Positions 25,160 through 37,745 are shown, numbered from the stretch's first letter. The stretch: 64,000 nt of DNA from Beroe forskalii (GCA_011033025.1 WFMF01000296.1:158103-222102), one strand, 5' to 3'. A program made the numbers and translations. Notes: a model not told the origin generated them from the sequence alone.

Positions 25160-25916
25160 GCAGACCGGGTAGTAACTGGAGTAGACGCTTATCTTCCACG
25201 CTTCCAGGCGTTTTCAACTGATAATAAGGAATGAAGCACGCTTTATTAGGGCAGAATTGTCTCAAACAGTAACATCTGTAGGTAGGAGATGACTGATGAA
25301 CGACTCAGCATGTCAGTAATTCCCTACACTAGAACCCTGATAATGATGTCATCTGCAATCAACTACTCCTTTCGTCCGGCCTCCAGACGATTACAAAATA
25401 TCAAGTCTAGAGACGTGACAGTTGCGGGAGTTACGATGTCGGCGGATCGAAACAGAGCTCTTGATTGTGAACTCTAATTGAGAGAATTTATAGCTAGGTA
25501 GCTATATATACACCCTCAACGGAAACGGAAAATCTGTGAAAACGTTGACAACACCTGTGAAAACGTTGACAATACGTGTCCCATCAGCCCATCAACGGGT
25601 ATAATGACGGTCCTATAAACGATCAGATTACGACGGGTAATGACGTAGAAAGTTCGCGGTTTACGCAAGTTTAATTGAGCGGAAAGTTTCTAATTGCACG
25701 TGCAAGTGTCGAGTACCTGTGGGTGAAATGGCGTGGAATGGTGTGAAATGGTGGGGAGGTGCGGTTGGTGTTATAAGGGAGATGGCGTAATAAACTACGC
25801 GTGGTTTGGTGTGTAACAATGTCGCAAGTAGGACAGGATATTATTTGTAACAATTGATATGTGTTGAAGTGTGTCCCTTTGTCTCCAAACGATCAGACTG
25901 ATATTAAGTGCTCCGG

Positions 25917-26001
25917 ACGAGAAAAGGTGGTTCTGATGACGTCATTATCATAGCGTAAAGTTGTAAGTTGACGACGTTGAACCGTGTATTTTTCGCGCGC
26001 G
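25917..26001 (+). mobile_element. F1 element, full length, reverse-type interior
   Basis: ACGAGAAAAGGTGGTTCTGA, then TGACGTCATTATCATAGCG, AGTTGACGACGTTGAACCG and TATTTTTCGCGCGCGCG. Confidence 0.6.
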
Positions 26002-26082
26002 CGTGGTTTCCCAGACTTGCATTGAGGATTCCCACAATGGTAACACATTGTCCAATTAGATCTATAGGTGTAATGAGTTCAA

Positions 26083-26185
26083 ACCTCTCTGGTCTCTAAA
26101 GGGAACATGCCAATTGATGGTGAGGAGAGAACCTTCTCTAAAGAGAAATGTCAATTGGTGGTAAGGAGAGAAATGCTTAATGATA
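26083..26185 (+). repeat. 45-bp tandem duplication
   Basis: CTCTAAAGGGAACATGCCAA and TCTCTAAAGAGAAATGTCAA, each followed by TTGRTGGTRAGGAGAGAA. Confidence 0.7.
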
Positions 26186-28399
26186 TTCCTGCGCAATGGG
26201 TATGCGTTTAAACTACTACAACGTCATTGTTACAGGCACCTGTGAACAGCAAACTTTCAGTATGTATGCAGTGTCGAACAATAACTGCATATCCTGAAAT
26301 TTTCGAAACTGCATCTATCATACCTGGCTGGCCTCCATTTTGCCGGCCAGTTTTAAAGATACCCTACGGCCGACAAAAATCACAAAGTTGTTCTTGTCCT
26401 TAATTAGGGCCGGTAAAATAAGGGCTAATAAGGTAAACTTTGCAATCAAAATCATCAATTTGCCACTCTGGGCTTTGAAAATAACAGCATTTGTACCGCG
26501 GATTGATCTTGTGCGCGCGTAGTGGTGCGCCCTTGCCTGCTATCAAAAGTCAAAACACAAAGTTCCCAAGTTGGGAGAATGGGAAACATGAAAATAATGT
26601 TCAGTGGCCGAGGTCCAAGGCTTTTGCAGTATAAGGGACAAATCAATAACGGTTCAACTTTATAGAAAAGATAGTATGGTAACCATCTACAAAATGTTTT
26701 ACTTGACGCGAGGAATTGCGAATGGCGGTTTACTAACTGATGAATAGAAACCAGTATGGAACAGCACTTTTCTATAAGGGGGAGCGAATAAATTAACGCC
26801 TACTTGATACTAATTACTTGCAATTTACAGAAAATATGAAAAGGAGAATAGCTATTTACAAAGTTGAAGAGCTGAGAGTTCCTCAGAAACGATTCGGAAA
26901 GCGAAACGCCAGCCTCCAAATTTACAGCAAATAGCAAGAAGTCGCAGCAAAATACAGTCAAAAAGTAAGAAGAGCCGCATAAATCATGTAATATTTCTCA
27001 GGAATTACTAAATTATGCAGATTGTCGCCATTTAATCCAGAGAGATTGCATATATTCATAGTAGGATTGAATTAGAGGTAGTCAAGTCAATGACAGACGT
27101 AAGGGGGACTTAAAGCCACGCTGCGCGCGCGTAAAATTAGAAATAGAATATTACGTAACTACCATGCTTTAGATTGGTGAGTTGATAATGTCATCATGCT
27201 TTAGAGTGGTACTTTAGGCTGCTTTGTTTTAAAGTAATAGCAAATGAAACAGAGCATAAAATGTTGGTGGAAGTGTAAAGTCGTTACAAAGCCGTAATGT
27301 GGTTGTTAACCGATTATTTGAGAATTTTTACTGTGAGTGATAATATGCGAGTGATAATTTTGTAGCTAGCATAGAAATCAAGAAACCGACAGCCAAGGAT
27401 TCTGAGGGGGATCAAAACCTTTTGACGGTTCACAAAGGAAAATTATCAGGATTGTCAATGACTTCTATAAAAAGATCTAACCCGGTGTATATAAGTTTGC
27501 GCTGTGACAGTGAATCGGATTTAAGCTGACACAGCATAAAACTACAACATGATGAGATGATGATGGTGTAATATCTTAATATATATGGCAAAACTCGTAA
27601 AGTAAAATACTCAAATACATGAACATGATATAGAACGAAGCAGGATCTATCAGCAACATTAAATAAAACATGGCCAGTTTTATTTTTAACGCCAATTTAT
27701 AGTCCATACATAACCAGAGAGCGCTTTTTATTCGTACGACTTATATAAACGAGAAACTACATATATGTTTCCGCTGGTCCAACCAATGATAATAATAAAT
27801 AACTTTTTCAGTCAAAACATATAGATCAAGAGGTGCTATATATATTGAAATAAATAAACTTTAATTTATATTTAATTTCGTGACTTTTGAGTGGCTGAAG
27901 GCAATTTGACGAGTTTCTCACCTGACCGTGTTCACAGCAACGGGAAAATTAATGCATATCTAGGCGACAAGAAGCGCCGACAAAAACAACTTGCAAAAGG
28001 AAACATGAAAACGAACAGTAATAATTACTGAAAGATAGGAAAATATAAACAGAAAAAGAACAAAGACATGAGTTTCACCCCATCAACAGTACCAACTGCA
28101 ATAATTCGTGAGTGACATCACTATCATGGACGATAATGGAGCAATTAGTGACGAAAATACAATTACAGACTATTACATTGTTATTTTTTTATCTCGTGAA
28201 CATGTCGCAGACCTTATTTCACCGAAGAAAGTTAGAAAGTTTATAATGCAAACTTAATTAAGGTCAAAGGTTATATTCCCACAACCAATAACAACTAATC
28301 TACTGCGTTTTCTTATAATATATAATTTGAACTTGTAAAAATTCAACAAAGGCAGAAAACCTAAAAAGTTACTTGTCAATTAAATGCGGAGTTTTTCTT

Positions 28400-30744
28400 T
28401 TTGTAAGAAATAGAAATAGTACAATACAGTCAGATTACAGAAATAATGTAATGTCAGACCGAAAACCTTCTACTGAAAAAATCCCCGAAATGATTCAAAA
28501 GATAAAAATGATTAAGATGTGTATGCAAAACAAGAGGTCCTAAATGTAGAAGCCAAGAAAAACTGAAATTGAAAAGGTAAAAAGGATGGAAACCCAAATT
28601 AAAAGAGGTTATGGAACTGAGATACATGAAGACTCTAATAAAAGTTAAGAATAAAGTTCCTTAGCCCTAACCAATGCAGAAAAGTGTGTAAAATTTAAAT
28701 TAAAAAAAATCACAGACAGGAATTTCACAATCACAAGAAAGATGTAAGTTCACTTGCTAATAATTTATGTATTAGTTTTTGACTTATGGATGTTGATGTA
28801 AGGAGGGTCTTCAGGAAATCGGATCACCATCAGTCCATGTACATAACGTGAGAATGGTACCATGAGGTCTTTGTCAAAGAGTTCCTTCAGACGCAGTGGC
28901 TCCCACGACAGAAGTGCTGACTTGACATGTTCCTGTAGTGCAAGTCGTGGGGTGTTGTAGAGAGGGCAGGTGACAAGAAAATGCTGCTCGTCTTCAATGA
29001 TTGGATCGAAGAATGGGAGGTTGGCAAGCCCTTCTGCATCGTGGTCGGAGCAAGTTTTGCAGGCCTTTCTCCAGGCCTTTGGCTGGGTGTCTGTGCCTTG
29101 GGAGGAATACCTTCCGGTTTCGCCACATAGCCGGTGGTTGCTTGCTCTAAGTTTGGCCATGCATTTCCTTCTTTCATATTCTCTGATGTTTAGATATTCC
29201 TCAAAAGAAAATTCATGTTTAACCATGGCATAAAACCTCAGTTTGTTGTAGAGGGGAACTGCCGATTTCCATAGGGATATGAATTGCTCTTTTAGCAGTT
29301 GACGACCCCATGATGGCATGATGTCATAGGTCATTCCAAGAGCATTTCTCATTGTTTGAAGTCGCACATACCAGTTCAAAGAAAGCTGTTGCTGTTCGAT
29401 GTAAGCATTTCCAGCCATGGTCTCGGTAGCACTGAGTGAGAGCGATTCAAGCCTAACTACATAGTCTAATGCTTGCTTGATTGCACTAGTTGCCAGGGGA
29501 AATCTCCCAGTGTCTCCCCAGCAGACTGCATTCGTTGCTTTAGATGATAGGCCTAGGGTCCATTTGAGGAATTTGAGGTGTATGTTCTCAAAGGGGTCAT
29601 TAGATATCTTGGTTATCGATGTTCTTGGGTCTGTATGAAGGGTATTGTTTGCCATCAATTTGACGTACCCTGACTCGAATATCCAAACTTGGCATCCATA
29701 GGTGATGATTGGCACTATCAGCGAGTCAAAAAGACGGAAGTGAGTCGCCACAGTCAGGCTTTTCGTGTCTACCATACTTTTCAATGAGAAGTAAGCCCTG
29801 AGACCTTTGGTCTTGAGTTCATTCAGGGCTTTGTTAAAGCTCCCACTAAGTGTGAATATCACTCCGAGGTAGCAGTACTCTTTTGCTGACTGGATTTGGA
29901 GGTTTCCATACTTGAATCCCTGTGCGGCCTTCAGTTTCCTGCCCGTTTTGTTGAAGACAAGGACAGCAGTTTTAGACATATTTACAGTTAATCCCCATGT
30001 TGTACAGAAGTCGTGGACCGTATCAAGTAGCTTCTGGAGGGATTTCCTGTCCAAAGCAAGGAGCACTAAGTCATCTGCCCAAAGTAGATGGGTGATCCTC
30101 CTGGAATTTAGTGATGGTGCATGAACATTTTGGGCCTCATCGAGATTAAATGATAGCTCTAGTAGGTAACATTTGAAGAGTTCGGGGCTCATCGGATGAC
30201 CTTGCTCAGTGCCTACAGTTACATCAAGAGCTTCTGAGACCTTGTTAATGAGCTTTATCTTGGCTTTTGAGTTGGTGTACATGTATTGAAGGCAGTTGAA
30301 GAACTTGCCTCTCACACCCAAATTGAAGAGCTTGAAGAGGAGGGCCTCCCTACACACAGTATCAAACGCCTTCCTGAAGTCAATGAAGCAGCTGTAGAGG
30401 TGCTCACGTTGCTGAAGGTGTTTCTGGATGGCAGTATTCAGCACAAATATGTGGTCACTTGTCTGTGCGTTTTTGCAGAACCCTAGTTGGTTTATGGGGT
30501 CAGGGCAGTAACGGTTTCTGAATGCAATTAGCCTCTCAAGCAGTATGTTGGAGAATAATTTACCGAGGTTGCTGCCAACTGCAATGGCTCGGTAATTGTC
30601 AGGATCATACTTGTCACCCTTTTTATGGAGTGGTGTCACCAGTGCTACATTCCAAGGGTAGACACCTTTATCCAAACACTCATTAAACACCTTTTCAATG
30701 CATTTATAAAAACACGAAATATTTACTCCATATGTTATAATATG
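28400..30744 (-). mobile_element. 5'-truncated non-LTR (LINE) insertion; 3' end approximate
   Basis: The insertion containing the reverse transcriptase above. Recognisable homology starts at about 30717 (SCFYKCIEKV), just upstream of the RT domain. An in-frame TAA at 30747-30745 lies beyond it, so the truncation point is within roughly 30717-30744. Downstream of the stop codon at 28765 the minus strand is T-rich and non-coding for several hundred bases, consistent with a 3' UTR. I could not find a poly-A tail, a terminal microsatellite or a target-site duplication, so the 28400 boundary is an estimate. With no endonuclease it cannot move by itself. Confidence 0.75.
28765..30690 (-). CDS. Non-LTR retrotransposon reverse transcriptase (5'-truncated ORF2-type)
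   Basis: The frame encodes the reverse transcriptase that copies element RNA at a nicked target. Counting from a GTG at 30690 there are 641 residues, but the frame is open back to 30744 and no true start is visible. Motifs in order: LVTPLHKKGD (17-26) and NYRAIAV (32-38); block A FIDFRKAFD (102-110) with catalytic D104; block B EQGHPMSP (162-169), normally RQGxPLSP; block C LLWADD (202-207) with the two catalytic Asp and W in place of the usual Y or F; thumb-like region ITYGCQVW; and a C-terminal CxxC...H-x4-C knuckle (C544, C547, H570, C575) in the context EDEQHFLVTCPLY. The upstream apurinic endonuclease is absent, the usual result of incomplete reverse transcription. No stop or frameshift interrupts the frame, which suggests a fairly recent insertion. 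The clade is not certain; the C-terminal knuckle fits CR1/L2/jockey-like groups. Confidence 0.93.
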   Translation of the reverse strand: MFNECLDKGVYPWNVALVTPLHKKGDKYDPDNYRAIAVGSNLGKLFSNILLERLIAFRNRYCPDPINQLGFCKNAQTSDHIFVLNTAIQKHLQQREHLYSCFIDFRKAFDTVCREALLFKLFNLGVRGKFFNCLQYMYTNSKAKIKLINKVSEALDVTVGTEQGHPMSPELFKCYLLELSFNLDEAQNVHAPSLNSRRITHLLWADDLVLLALDRKSLQKLLDTVHDFCTTWGLTVNMSKTAVLVFNKTGRKLKAAQGFKYGNLQIQSAKEYCYLGVIFTLSGSFNKALNELKTKGLRAYFSLKSMVDTKSLTVATHFRLFDSLIVPIITYGCQVWIFESGYVKLMANNTLHTDPRTSITKISNDPFENIHLKFLKWTLGLSSKATNAVCWGDTGRFPLATSAIKQALDYVVRLESLSLSATETMAGNAYIEQQQLSLNWYVRLQTMRNALGMTYDIMPSWGRQLLKEQFISLWKSAVPLYNKLRFYAMVKHEFSFEEYLNIREYERRKCMAKLRASNHRLCGETGRYSSQGTDTQPKAWRKACKTCSDHDAEGLANLPFFDPIIEDEQHFLVTCPLYNTPRLALQEHVKSALLSWEPLRLKELFDKDLMVPFSRYVHGLMVIRFPEDPPYINIHKSKTNT

Positions 30745-31441
30745 TTAAGGTTTTGACCAACTGTGTATATTTAATCTTAAAACCTCTAATAATTAGCCTG
30801 ATGGGCGCTCAACTTAACCAATCTTTTCAAAACTTTCAGAAATTTGCAGAATATAATAATTTCTCGAAATATTCGATATGTTTAGAATTCAGTTGCGAAG
30901 CTTGTCATCTTTTTGAAATTCATAAAAAATAAAAACCTAAATTATGCGATATGAAATGCCTTCATATTATTGCTTTTTTTAACGCTGAAGGTCGTTTAAT
31001 AATCAATATATCAAAATTAATGAATAATTAGCATGAAAATGTGACTTAAATAGAATATGAAAATGTGACTAAAATTCATTTTCATGGGAAAACCTCTGCC
31101 CAAATATATCGATGATATATTTCACAAGCCGTCGCAGCTCGCATTAGTAAATCTTAAAACCCTTTTCAAATACTCAAATATTCTAATTTATGAAAATAAT
31201 AAATGATTATAATTATAAATAATTAAAATTATCAATGATATAATTATGATGAGTAGCAAATATACAAAAAACACAAACACAAGACAATATCTCTCTCCTG
31301 CGCGGAGACGTAGTACTGTCTGCCGCAGGGTACATTAAATTAGTAAATTTATTTAAAACAAATAACGTTTTCCTTGGAGCGTCTAGCGTCTGGGTCCCTG
31401 CAGCAGCTGATGTCAAAAAAGAAAACAATTGACGAGAATGC

Positions 31442-31510
31442 ATGACGTCATTTTCAGGGCCAAAACTGGTAAACTATTGACGAGTTCAATATATCTATCG
31501 CCTACTTATT
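31442..31510 (+). mobile_element. F1 element, partial
   Basis: ATGACGTCATTTTCAGGGCC, then TATTGACGAGTTCAAT and ATCGCCTACTTATTCC. Confidence 0.45.
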
Positions 31511-33298
31511 CCTGCTGAGTATTATACGCGTCGAGCAAAAAACACCAAGGAATATCTAATTGTTATATATTATGCAGTGCTTTTATATACCAAGAAAATA
31601 TATAAATAAAAGCATTAGTAATGTTTTCCTTTATAAGTTTATATGTACTCCTGTATGTCGTAAAGAAAGAAAGCTGTCAAGAATGACGACTTCATCAGGG
31701 TCAACAATCGCAAAGAACTTACGTCAAACCGTGTCCATGGCACCTATTCTCTTGAACTATATATATATTTTCGTAACAACTGAAGATACGCCAGACTTAG
31801 AACGAAATCAGAAAAATTAATTCCTAAGCAAAGGTGTCGACAATCTGGGATATATAAATATATATACGGCAAGGATGTCGATAATCTGAAATTACATGTA
31901 TAGAATACAGCAAGATGCTTCGCGAAGATACCATGATGCAAGTATGTAATCGTTACTTGCGTAACAACATAATTTATTGGTTATATTTGTGTTTTATTAC
32001 GTAGCGTGCTATTTTTATTTGAGTGTCTGAGTGGAGATGGCAAAAATTTGTTTTGTGTTTGCTGTTTTCAAATGGAGAAATGGTGATTGAAAAATGGGGG
32101 TGATCAGATAGGCTTTATCAGGGGTCACCCAGGTCATTGTTAATTTCATAAGACCGTTCATAGTATTGTCTTAAAGTCATCGGCTGATGTCTCATCTACT
32201 TATGAAAATTATATGGAATCCTTTTCTCGCTGGATCGATGAATCAAGAAAAGCGCAACGAAAAAGGCATTTGCCATCATACATAGCAAAGCGATCAAAGG
32301 AACAATGATAAATCTAAAAACAGAATAAAAAGAGGAATCTTTCCCTCACGGTGCGTGGACCGTGGTTGTCTAGACTGGTGTAATCTGCTTTTCTGACTAG
32401 AAATCGACAATTATGCGCAGCTTTTTGGGGAATTTCGGTTTGGATTACCCAAATTTCGGTTACTGTCAGAACCTACGTCCAAAAGCCATTTTTTAGCTAT
32501 GCAACCCTGTCTGAACATTAGGATTTACAATAGCCGGTTTCAACCACCACAGCTCAAATTCAAATCATCAGAACTCAATGACTGAAGACTGACTTTCAGA
32601 CAGCAAAAATTGGTTTAGAATTATCAATAAGGTCTTGATTTACAGACAGCAAGACGGACAAAAATAAACTCCTATGTTTGATAAATGGCAAATGTTACGG
32701 TCTAGGGAACGATTATCTGCTTCACAAACACTGGAATCGGGAAAATATAAAACTTGTTTAAGAAATCCAGTAGTACGGTGCAAACATCTGTAAAGACAGT
32801 ATATAATACGTAAAGAAAGGTGTGCTAAGGTTTTAAACTTATTAATACTATTTTTTATGTTTATATATACCCATAAGGGCATGAAAAGTTATAAGTCTTC
32901 ATGACACGTCAGTTTAAAACGTTGTGGAAATTTTACAGTATAAGCGATGTTTTCTGGAAACAATGACATTTCCGAGAGAATGCAATCCTAGTGTGTCTGC
33001 AGACGGAATATTTCTGATTTCCACTGATACCATTTTTAATCAAAATCATTGAAAATTTAAACAAATTTCCCCTTACTTCCCATGAAATGATTGATTCAAG
33101 TATTATCATAATATATTTGCGATTATACCGCGTTATACAGATTAATAATTTACGATACACAAAGCTGCGCTGGAAGCAAAGACAATCCGACACTCGGAGA
33201 AACTGCCAACTCTCAATAAACACACACCCACGTCACGCACTGCTCATCAGTGAAATTACGGAGGAAACGCTAATTTCTGGAAAGACTTTATCAACTCT

Positions 33299-33460
33299 CG
33301 CATGACATGGTAAATCCAGGGTAGTTTTTCGGAAGTAGCACTTCCTGACCGGCGTGATATGGGTGTCTTGTTCGAATGTGGCGGCGTGATAAGCCTGTCT
33401 TGTTTCTGTGTGACGGCGTGATACATGACGTGGTAAATCCCGGATAGTTTGTCTTTAATG
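33299..33460 (+). repeat. Short direct duplications (TGGTAAATCC; GGCGTGATA)
   Basis: CATGACATGGTAAATCCAGG (33301) recurs as CATGACGTGGTAAATCCCGG (33424), and GGCGTGATA...TGTCTTGTT occurs twice between them. Confidence 0.6.
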
Positions 33461-33806
33461 AGTTTTTAAGTGGCACGAGTCAAGAAGGAAAAGTTGGTGG
33501 ATATATCTTCGTCAATTTGTCATTGTAAACAGCATCACTCCTGTCAATTCTGATCGCCTATTACTTGCGCGTCACCCGTAGAAGTGACTTTTAGCGAAGA
33601 TAAAACTAATGAATAATTTACATCTGTAAATAATTCAAATATTAAGTCATTAGAGATTATCGTGGGTGAAATTACCCAATTAAAGTAGATAACCCCCGTT
33701 CACGCCATGCCAGATAACCTGAACGGAGTGTGGGGAAAGTTTAGTTTCATGATCCCAGTCACGCTATCGACACATCATCAGCTTACGTTTACCCAGGGCT
33801 CTTTTT

Positions 33807-33866
33807 GACATTGTCCAATCAGCGCGCTTGTTGAACGTAAAATTGTTCGCTGACTGGTCAGTGGTC
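33807..33866. repeat. F2 CCAAT-hairpin element
   Basis: GACATTGTCCAATCAGCGCG is mirrored by CGCTGACTGGTCAGTGGTC. Confidence 0.55.
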
Positions 33867-34345
33867 ATGATGATTTCAAATTTTCAAAATCCTACGGATT
33901 AGTCAATATACGCTACAGATTGCTATACACCGTCACAGGCTAATCCTTCCAAGAGTCCTGAAGTTAATGGGAACTCATTAATGGGTTTAAGTTGGTAATT
34001 ATATATAGGTTTCACAGACTGATCTATTATTTGTCGATAGATTCCCATTTCCCAGCGATAGCTGACACTAAAGAAGTGAAATAAACGCAGACAGAGCACA
34101 CAAAATTTAATGAATATTGGCATATTTATATTCATAACAAGTTCTTATAACAGTCGATCATCAAACTGCTTTCTCAAATATAAAGCCAAGCGCCAACAAG
34201 GAACCAAGAAGATTCAAGTTCCGATGATCAGATTATCACTGACAGGATCTACAATCACAACGGACGGCGGACAACCCTGTAACAGCCGAGAGAACTGATA
34301 GATCAGCAAACTGAGCTGTTACAACTCACACAGGACACGCAGAAC

Positions 34346-34407
34346 TATGCAAATCCCGAACAGAACTCACAGAACAGAACACAGAAGTCTGAAGTATGCA
34401 AATCCCG
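34346..34407 (+). promoter_or_regulatory. Pair of octamer (ATGCAAAT) sites
   Basis: TATGCAAATCCCG occurs at 34346-34358 and 34395-34407, each containing the POU/Oct octamer ATGCAAAT. They lie 49 bp apart, amid CAGAAC-rich sequence. No coding exon starts nearby, so a regulatory role is only possible. Confidence 0.3.
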
Positions 34408-34814
34408 CGGACTCGCAGTCCTGAAAATATCGCTACTTCTCGGGGAAGGCAAGGCTTACAAACGACCTGTCAGTAAACAGACGGCTCAGTTAACATCAAC
34501 ACCAGTATATCATCTGACCGGTGTCAAAATATATAACTTGTAACAAACTTATATATATTGGTTGCAATCAATAAAGTTTAGCGAAGGAATTATGACTATC
34601 CCATAGTATGTTGCATATGTTAGATGTAATATATTTGCTGTGTTCATGTGTGATGCGAGGTATGTGACATGGAAGTACGTTGAACGCGGGACAGGTAGTT
34701 GGAGATTGGAATGGAATTTTATAAGATCGCAGGATATCTTCAAGTTCAATATTTGATAGTTTCACCCCGGAGACAAAAAATCACAAATTTCAAATGAAGA
34801 TTTTCAACTAAGTG

Positions 34815-35040
34815 ATTAAATCGCCCTCCCCATGACTCACATCCCATCCCCACATCCCATCCCCAGTCCCACACTTTCCTTCAAATGTCCCACTCCCCCT
34901 CAAACCCCCCTCCCCTCTCAAATCCCCACTAAAATCCCCCTCCCCATGACTCACCTTTCACCAGTGTCCTCTATTCCACTCACCTCTAACATTCCACCCC
35001 CCTTCATTCTTCAAATCCCCCTCCCCACTCACCTCTCACC
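34815..35040 (-). repeat. G-rich intronic repeat carrying duplicated GGTGAGT donor segments
   Basis: On the minus strand this stretch is full of GGG runs and GGGGAGGGGG blocks. A segment of roughly 80 bp with the exon-end sequence and its donor (GAGGACGCTGGTGAGAGGTGAGT) appears again in diverged form about 80 bp downstream (GAGGACACTGGTGAAAGGTGAGT), and a third partial copy holds GTGAGTCATGGGG. The runs could form G-quadruplexes, and the spare donors could compete in splicing. Confidence 0.5.
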
Positions 35041-35256
35041 AGCGTCCTCCATCACATAATCACCCCACTCAGCACCAGCTCCAGGACTCTGCAGCTTGAA
35101 GTTGCTTGCCGGACTGTTGGAGGTTCCCGCGCGCCTGTTCCCGAAGCCGGAGGGCGAAGCGGCGGTCGTGTTTCCCACTCGGATTATGGAGTGGCGCACC
35201 ATGCGGCGCGCGCCGGCCCGCGGCGTGGCTACGTTCAGCGTACTGCTGCTCGGCAT
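35033..35256 (-). CDS. Candidate first coding exon, GC-rich; rest of gene not found
   Basis: The ATG at 35256 follows CGCC, a good start context, and opens a frame of about 74 codons in the only CpG-rich patch of the neighbourhood. The protein start (MPSSSTLNVATPRAGARR) is Ser/Thr/Ala/Arg-rich, continues with a run of small residues and a second Arg pair (FGNRRAGTS), and ends in an acidic stretch, WGDYVMEDAG. Two donors are possible: GCTG|GTGAGA (exon ends 35040) or GAGAG|GTGAGT (exon ends 35033, the stronger site). Reading on meets TGA at once. No signal peptide. The following intron is G-rich and internally repeated. I found no second exon, and the family is unrecognised. Confidence 0.5.
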
Positions 35257-37329
35257 GGCGGTGAAGTTTTCTCAGGGAAGAGGTTTTCTCAGAGTTGAGG
35301 TTTTTTCAAGATGCGCACCAATCAGGCGGATTGAAGAAAGGAAGAGTTGAAGGAGTTGTTTTTTTTCTATTGAAAGACGGTTTGAAGAGGTTTTATCAGG
35401 GTTCAAACTAGTTGAGACCCTGGTTAAATAATAAAAGGTGTCGGCACTGAGTCCTGATTTCCTGAGGAACTGTTAGTCTCCTTAAACTTCACGTGTTTTC
35501 TTGAGTCCTGCTCCTTTTTTCTCTCACTTTCTGTTCCTCTTCTTAGTTTGAATGTTTGCCAGAAGAATGCTGTTCACTTTGATCACCATGCCGTTATTCT
35601 AAAACAATATATGGTTGAGTTTTGCATATTCTACTCTGCCGTAATCATAGAAATGGGTCCAAAAATAGACCTGTCAACTGCAAAATCATACAAATATTCA
35701 TGGAAGAATTGGAAATGTCAAAAATGATAATATAAACGGACCACAGCACACGTCAAACCATCTATTACATATTATTACATGTAATTACAAACAAAGTGCA
35801 CGAAATATTACATATTTCTATAACCCAACCAGTAGTAGCCACCTAGTGCAGCTTTAAATTATATATATAGCCAAGTAGCACTATTATATAAAGAATATAA
35901 AAGTTAATAAAATATAAAACTTATATATTATACATACTTAAAAAGCAGACAAATTAAGCCATAATAATGGCACGACTTTATATATAAAGTACGGTTCATA
36001 GCACAACGTTTTATGACGTTTTGCATGCACACATATTATGAGTTGTTCTGACTTTCGCGTACGGTTGCCTGGAAGCATAATTTAGAGTACCCGTACCGTC
36101 GTCAGTTGATTGAAGGGCGTATAAGGGCTGCTATATATAATATGGACTTTCGCTTTACTTTGTAACTCAACAAAACAAGCTCTGTATGTCTCCGTACTTA
36201 TTCAAACATGGCGACTTTTCGATGCTTGTTCAAAGTTTAAATTATTTACGAGCATTAACCGCGGTGGCCGTTATATATTGAAATTTGACGAACCTTGCAA
36301 AACATTATTGGAATATATTTTTTGCCCATATCTTTCGAACGCAATTGAGCGATTTAATCTTCGGAACGAAACACAGAGTCGCAGACAAAATCATAAAATT
36401 TTCAAAACTTCAAAACTTGTCACTGGCGCATCACGTATTATCAAGTCAAAAAACTCAATGATTCTTCTGTTACTTATGGAATGCAAATAAACTTCGCTAA
36501 TTTTCTGTAAACCTGAAAAAAGTTATACGAATGAAATATTGCATTCTTGGTTCCAGTCGCCAGAATGGTTGCTGCTACATCAACATTAGTCAAAGAAGAA
36601 CATTAAAAATATTGAACTGATCGCCGAAGGAAGCATTGTTTTGCGCGAAGTGTCAAACATCTATAAACTTCGTTATAATATATCAAACTGTCTATGAGAA
36701 CTCAGTCTAACACAAATATCTAAAACTATATATTCTGGATTTGAGTAGACACCAGTGGCATATTATCACTTTATACTAAACGACTCTCTATATGAGCTGA
36801 GAAGTGGAAATATTAAGTCGCGAGTGTCGACATTGTCATTGTCTGGAATGGAGAATTAATGACGACTGTCTGTCTAGGACTCATTCCTAGCGCCCATTCT
36901 GGAATGATACATTTCCCAATGTATTTCATAGATTTCGGCAGACAGCAAACGTGAATATGCAACATAATATAATGCTTGTGTATATTTAAAATCGGGAAAC
37001 CCTTAATAGCAGACAGTTAAAAAGGTGGGAGACTCTCAACACAGGTATTTGTATGGTCTTTAAATTATATAGAGCCTCATATTATGATGTCACTTGTTCC
37101 TTTTTGTGAAGAATTCTCATCAAACAGGCCATAAAACCATCGCCTTTGAAGATGATCGCTATGAATCTAACTCTAAGATCAAGGCCTCATTGTCAAAAGA
37201 GATGAGCGTTATCGATGATACTATACTCTTCGGGCGCAACACTCGAAATTAAGGCCGATTCGTGATTCCGTCATCTGCACAGAAAAACGTGCGCGCGCGA
37301 CAGAAGGAAAACCATACAAATATACCAGG

Positions 37330-37745
37330 AGTGGACAAGGAATGGAGATGTGTCTACATAGTGGCAAACATTCAGATGTGTCTACATAGCGCCAGAGTGT
37401 GTCAACGATCAAGTAATATACAAACTATATACCCCATGTTGGAGTGAGCTGCTGAAACTCCAGATCCGAAAAATATATATTCTGAGGCAGATTATCAATT
37501 GCTCCTCATACAAACAAAATATTCTGAAGCAGAGTACCAACCTTAAATCTTTCATGAGGCACTGAGGCACCGAGGCAGACTATCAATTGTTCCTGATCTG
37601 ACTTCGAGGCATAATATCGAATGTTCCTGATCCAAATAATATTCAGAGCAGACTATCAACATTTGCATTGAATCGTTCATGATCTGAGGCGAGTCACTAT
37701 CGATTGTTCTTGATCTTAGGCAGACTATCAATTGTTCATGAATAC
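37330..37745 (+). repeat. Degenerate tandem repeats around GAGGCAGACTATCAATTGTTC
   Basis: A 37-bp duplication (AGATGTGTCTACATAG twice, 37346-37400) is followed by about six diverged copies of a 45-60-bp unit holding GGCAGACTATCAATTGTTC and CTGATC. Decayed minisatellite; no coding sense. Confidence 0.6.

Larger units (their letters stand above)
30750..34800. other. Intergenic, no gene seen
   Basis: AT-rich. Contents are the F1 copy at 31442, a duplicated ATGAAAATGTGACT at 31034-31070, the F2 copy at 33807 and the octamer pair. No exon with both splice sites was found. Confidence 0.5.
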
